Source: Bacteroidales bacterium
Lineage (GTDB): Bacteria > Bacteroidota > Bacteroidia > Bacteroidales > JAOZQN01
Length of the DNA stretch: 7,885 bases
Reading direction: 5' to 3'
NCBI GenBank assembly: GCA_029938985.1
Contig: JAOZTW010000222.1
Span: 1 to 7,885, forward strand
Shown here: in pieces, positions 5,159-7,885 of the stretch
How positions within the stretch are numbered: the stretch's first letter is position 1
Layout: every line of letters starts with the position of its first letter
Program-made: the position numbers and the translations under genes
The notes under the pieces: generated by a model
What the model saw: only the letters and a program-made list of their open reading frames with translations
Databases searched by the model: none
Told to the model about the DNA's origin: nothing

Positions 5159-6997
5159 TTATAAAACATCAAGTTCTTTTAGTTTAAAATATATATTAGC
5201 TGAAAAATTTGTAATTACAAGTTTTTTATCTTCAATACTGTTACTACCTTCCAATGATTTTATCTCAAATTTTATTTTATAATTATTGTTTTCTAATAAT
5301 ATAGTTAAATCATTTTCTTCAATTCCATAATTATTATTTGAATACTTTTTATACAATTTATCTATCAATTCTGAAAATTTGTAAACTTGCACATTATCTT
5401 TATATTTTAAAGAAAGCTTGTCTGAAATTTCTATTGAAACGGAGCTTTCTTCAAAGTAAATAGTTTCATTCGCAAATGCGTCTGTATAACTGTACATACT
5501 TACGTTTGTATAAAAGTCATATTCTTTTACATCTTTTGCTATTTTGAAGTCCTCATAAGGAGTAGAAAAATTAAAATTATACCTGTTTGAATCTTCTTGA
5601 TAATCATTGTATTCATTATAGTAATTGCTAACTCCAAGTGAATCTAATATTGCGTACTTTAAATCATAAGAACGAGATACTTGATTTTTTGTTAAAGAGC
5701 TATCTAATTCTAAGTCAACAATTTCTAAAATATTTTTATAACCATAATTTTTTACTATGTAATAAACACTATTACTTATTTTGTTTGATTCTTCATTACT
5801 AAGTTCTGGAAATTTTTTATTAATTTTGCCATCAACAACAATATTTAATTCTTCTAAATTTTTTTTCAATATTTTTAATTGACTTGATTTTGAAACATGA
5901 AATGCTCCCCAAGGACCAAATGCAGACAATAAAGCTATTATACTTAACGAAATAGGTATTATTTTAATGTTTTCTAATTTATTTATCAATAAAAAAATTG
6001 AAATACCTGACAACCAAAGAGCTAAAGCAAGAATAAAATATCTGTTTTCTGTTACTCCATATTGATTTATTCGTTTAAAAATAGAAATTAGAAGCAAAAT
6101 TATTAATGGAAATATTGCCCAATAAAATATTTTAGCAAATATTCTAATCCATCTATTTTTTGTTGAATATTGAACTGGATATATTAATAATAATGAAAAT
6201 ATTCCAAGTATTGAAAAAATCACTACAAGATACGATGTTATGCCTTGTGGTATTTCCCCGTTTAATAATATTTTTGCAATATAAACATAAAGAATTAAAA
6301 AATAAATAGTTACAAGTGGTAATAATACAAATTGTGTAAATATTTTTAAACCTACTGGGTAGGTATTTTCAATGTCTTCACTTTCATATTCTTTTGGAAA
6401 ACCAGATAAAAAGAAAATAGTTGCAAAAATTCCAACCACAAAAACCCATAAATCATAATATAATCTTTCTTCAATATCTAAATCAAATAAATAATTGGCA
6501 ACAAGCACGGCTATACTTATGCCTCCATAGATAACCATTGAATACAAAGTTGTAATTATTACTCGTTCAAATAATTTTTTATTGTACTCCCAAAAGTTAT
6601 AAAACTCTCCTTTTTTTAAAAAAGGTAAATAAGAGACTATTAGGTGTATTGCTATTGTAAATAAAATTCCTCTATATATTACTTGCTCTGCAAAATAATT
6701 TGGCAATAAAAAATAATACAATACTAATAGACCAAAAATTCCTAAATTTAATAACAACTTATTTATAAAAGAAAATTTATATCTCTCTCCAACTATCACA
6801 ACAGAAATAAAAGAAGGAATAGCTAACACGCTAATGTGTAATAAATACGCATAACGAAGTTTTACAATATCCTCAAAATTAGTTTCAAAGAGTATGATTG
6901 CTAATATAGTTGCAAAAATAGAGCTTAATATTGGTAAATAAAAACGCTTTAATGTTACAGTTAGTGATTTGTTTATTTTTGATAAAATGTTTATCAT
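5159..6997 (-). CDS. DUF4153-like multi-pass membrane protein
   Basis: The 612-residue product is about 60 percent membrane domain followed by a soluble tail. Around eleven hydrophobic segments can be picked out, roughly at 21-37, 50-70, 79-98, 109-126, 147-170, 183-200, 221-245, 254-274, 288-306, 320-338 and 345-363. The blocks 'YPVGLKIFTQFVLLPLVTIYFLI' region (213-235), 'NRYFILALALWLSG' (318-331) and 'SAFGPWGAFHVS' (358-369) resemble the DUF4153 family of Bacteroidota, whose function is unknown. From about 370 to 612 the chain is polar and rich in Asn, Asp, Glu and Tyr, probably one domain on one side of the membrane; its side is not certain. The gene reads toward ftsZ but is 335 bp away. 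Family assignment is from memory of these motifs, not a search. Confidence 0.75.
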   Translation of the reverse strand: MINILSKINKSLTVTLKRFYLPILSSIFATILAIILFETNFEDIVKLRYAYLLHISVLAIPSFISVVIVGERYKFSFINKLLLNLGIFGLLVLYYFLLPNYFAEQVIYRGILFTIAIHLIVSYLPFLKKGEFYNFWEYNKKLFERVIITTLYSMVIYGGISIAVLVANYLFDLDIEERLYYDLWVFVVGIFATIFFLSGFPKEYESEDIENTYPVGLKIFTQFVLLPLVTIYFLILYVYIAKILLNGEIPQGITSYLVVIFSILGIFSLLLIYPVQYSTKNRWIRIFAKIFYWAIFPLIILLLISIFKRINQYGVTENRYFILALALWLSGISIFLLINKLENIKIIPISLSIIALLSAFGPWGAFHVSKSSQLKILKKNLEELNIVVDGKINKKFPELSNEESNKISNSVYYIVKNYGYKNILEIVDLELDSSLTKNQVSRSYDLKYAILDSLGVSNYYNEYNDYQEDSNRYNFNFSTPYEDFKIAKDVKEYDFYTNVSMYSYTDAFANETIYFEESSVSIEISDKLSLKYKDNVQVYKFSELIDKLYKKYSNNNYGIEENDLTILLENNNYKIKFEIKSLEGSNSIEDKKLVITNFSANIYFKLKELDVL

Positions 6998-7204
6998 TTA
7001 CTTCTTGGTTTTTCGTGTTTTAGTCTGGTTTCAATTGTGCTAATATTTAATTTTTTTCATAAAAATAATTTTAAAATCCCGACAAATACCACTACCAAAA
7101 TTTTACTAATTAAGTACCCATACTAAAGTTTTTACACAATTGAATTTCTTTAATCAGCTGGTTTATAATCACATAATTGTATCATTGAACCATTGTATAA
7201 TTCC
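6998..7204. other. Non-coding gap upstream of the DUF4153-like gene
   Basis: I see no gene, RNA or strong inverted repeat here. Near 7171-7197 the AT-rich text repeats small words such as CATTG and TTGTAT, a simple-sequence look common between genes of AT-rich Bacteroidota. A promoter for the downstream membrane-protein gene could be here, but no convincing motif was found. Confidence 0.4.
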
Positions 7205-7753
7205 TTACCATTCTTTTTTATAAAAATATGAAGGAAATAATTTGTCAATATATTTATATTGTTCTTCATTTACTTTTTTTACCCAATTGTTATAGAAATA
7301 TTCAATAAAAAATGTGGTATCGCTGAGTAATTTTATTTTTCCAAAAGGTTTTTCTAATTCTGGATTTTCAATATTTGAATATGTTTTTTCTAATCCTCTA
7401 TCAAAAACACAATTAGGAATTAATGCCCAATAAAATATTATTTCATTATTAATAATTTTTGAAGGAAACCAATATAAACAACTTGGATTGAATTGAAAAT
7501 AAACTTTATTTGCTTTAAAGTATAAAGCGTAAAAACTTCCTTTATCTGTCCAGTAAATTGAAATTGGTGCTTTCGTTATCAAGCTTATATCTATATTTGG
7601 CAAATTTTGTGTATTTGCTTTCCTTTCTTTTCCTTTTTTAATTTCTTTTCCTTCAAAATGTTTTGAATTTGAATAGTTTTTTTGTAGTTCAGTTCTATTA
7701 ACACAACCATTTAACAATATTATAATTACTATTATAAATTTTGTTGTCTTCAT
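7205..7753 (-). CDS. Putative lipoprotein of unknown function
   Basis: The 182-residue product starts with Lys-containing MKTTK, a hydrophobic run (6-14) and the lipobox-like LLNGC, placing the lipidated Cys at 17, so it should be exported and processed by LspA. A polar, Lys-rich segment (18-50) follows. The rest is aromatic-rich, with alternating polar and hydrophobic residues suggesting beta strands: 'ISIYWTDKGSFYALYFKANKVYFQF' region (64-88), 'IIFYWALIPNCVFDRG' (105-120) and 'TTFFIEYFYNNWVKK' (146-160). Two Cys (92 and 115) could pair. It ends in KKEW. I do not recognise the family. It is in the same direction as the DUF4153-like gene, 207 bp upstream of it, and may be unrelated in function. 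The signal peptide supports it being a real gene. Confidence 0.7.
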   Translation of the reverse strand: MKTTKFIIVIIILLNGCVNRTELQKNYSNSKHFEGKEIKKGKERKANTQNLPNIDISLITKAPISIYWTDKGSFYALYFKANKVYFQFNPSCLYWFPSKIINNEIIFYWALIPNCVFDRGLEKTYSNIENPELEKPFGKIKLLSDTTFFIEYFYNNWVKKVNEEQYKYIDKLFPSYFYKKEW

Positions 7754-7800
7754 TTCAATAATTTAAAAAAATTCCGAATTTTCTTTCAATTCATTTATCA

Positions 7801-7885
7801 TTTTTCACAAAAGTCAAGTTCAAGAAGCCTATTTGAAATATTAGAATTAAAGTTTACCTTTGTAAATGAGCATTTTAATATTTCA
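7801..7885. repeat. Left half of the dispersed repeat related to the ftsZ-upstream element
   Basis: This segment resembles 4869-4938: both begin TTTTTCA, share AAGT, CAAG and AGTTTAC in order with two or three small gaps, and run into TTGTAAATGAG. Its end is the 52-bp sequence also found at the window start, where the resemblance continues (18-90). It lies about 48 bp upstream of the start codon of the 182-residue lipoprotein gene, so it could also hold that gene's leader or promoter. Confidence 0.5.
7834..7885. repeat. Terminal direct repeat, right copy
   Basis: Identical at all 52 positions to 1-52, and ending exactly at the window edge. The preceding bases (ATT at 7831-7833) lie outside the known repeat. 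See the left copy for the alternatives: circular molecule, assembler overlap or dispersed genomic repeat. Confidence 0.9.

Noticed and set aside
1..7885. Interpretation as a genuine small plasmid or phage
   Set aside because: There is no replication, mobilisation, integrase or structural gene, and the content is chromosomal housekeeping and envelope genes.

Overview
The window looks like a chromosomal segment of a low-GC member of the Bacteroidota. The base composition is strongly AT-rich. FtsZ ends with the extended C-terminus typical of that phylum (an 'IPAYKRR' core followed by about 18 more residues). LspA carries the long internal insert seen in Bacteroidota, the 612-residue membrane protein resembles the DUF4153 family common there, and two short orphan lipoproteins fit the same picture. 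All seven genes lie on the minus strand, so the direction of reading is from the right end of the window to the left.

Layout in transcription order: an orphan lipoprotein (7753-7205); a DUF4153-like multi-pass membrane protein (6997-5159); a 335-bp gap holding a 137-bp element with 21-bp inverted ends (4858-4994); ftsZ (4823-3342), whose linker encodes a five-unit charged hexapeptide repeat; a 147-bp near-palindrome (3188-3334); lspA (3145-2465), overlapping rfbC by 14 bp (2478-1915); rfbD (1801-935); and a second lipoprotein with a Cys/His-containing beta-rich domain (749-207). The theme is cell envelope: division (FtsZ), lipoprotein maturation (LspA), dTDP-L-rhamnose synthesis for surface polysaccharide (RfbC and RfbD, the last two enzymes of the pathway), and two lipoproteins that would be LspA substrates. 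No rfbA, rfbB, ftsA or ftsQ is present.

The most unusual content is non-coding. The first 52 bases and the last 52 bases of the window are identical. The sequence around that repeat (7801-7885 and 1-90) is visibly related to the inverted-repeat element just upstream of ftsZ, so a short dispersed repeat family appears to be present. A separate, much better paired fold-back sequence sits 7 bp beyond the ftsZ stop codon. The terminal identity could mean a circular molecule, but with ftsZ aboard it is more likely an assembly break or artificial circle at a dispersed repeat.

I see no CRISPR array, transposase, toxin-antitoxin pair, defence system, tRNA or rRNA. Nothing in the coding content amounts to a clearly new system; the candidates worth following are the repeat family and fold-back around ftsZ, and the uncharacterised lipoproteins.
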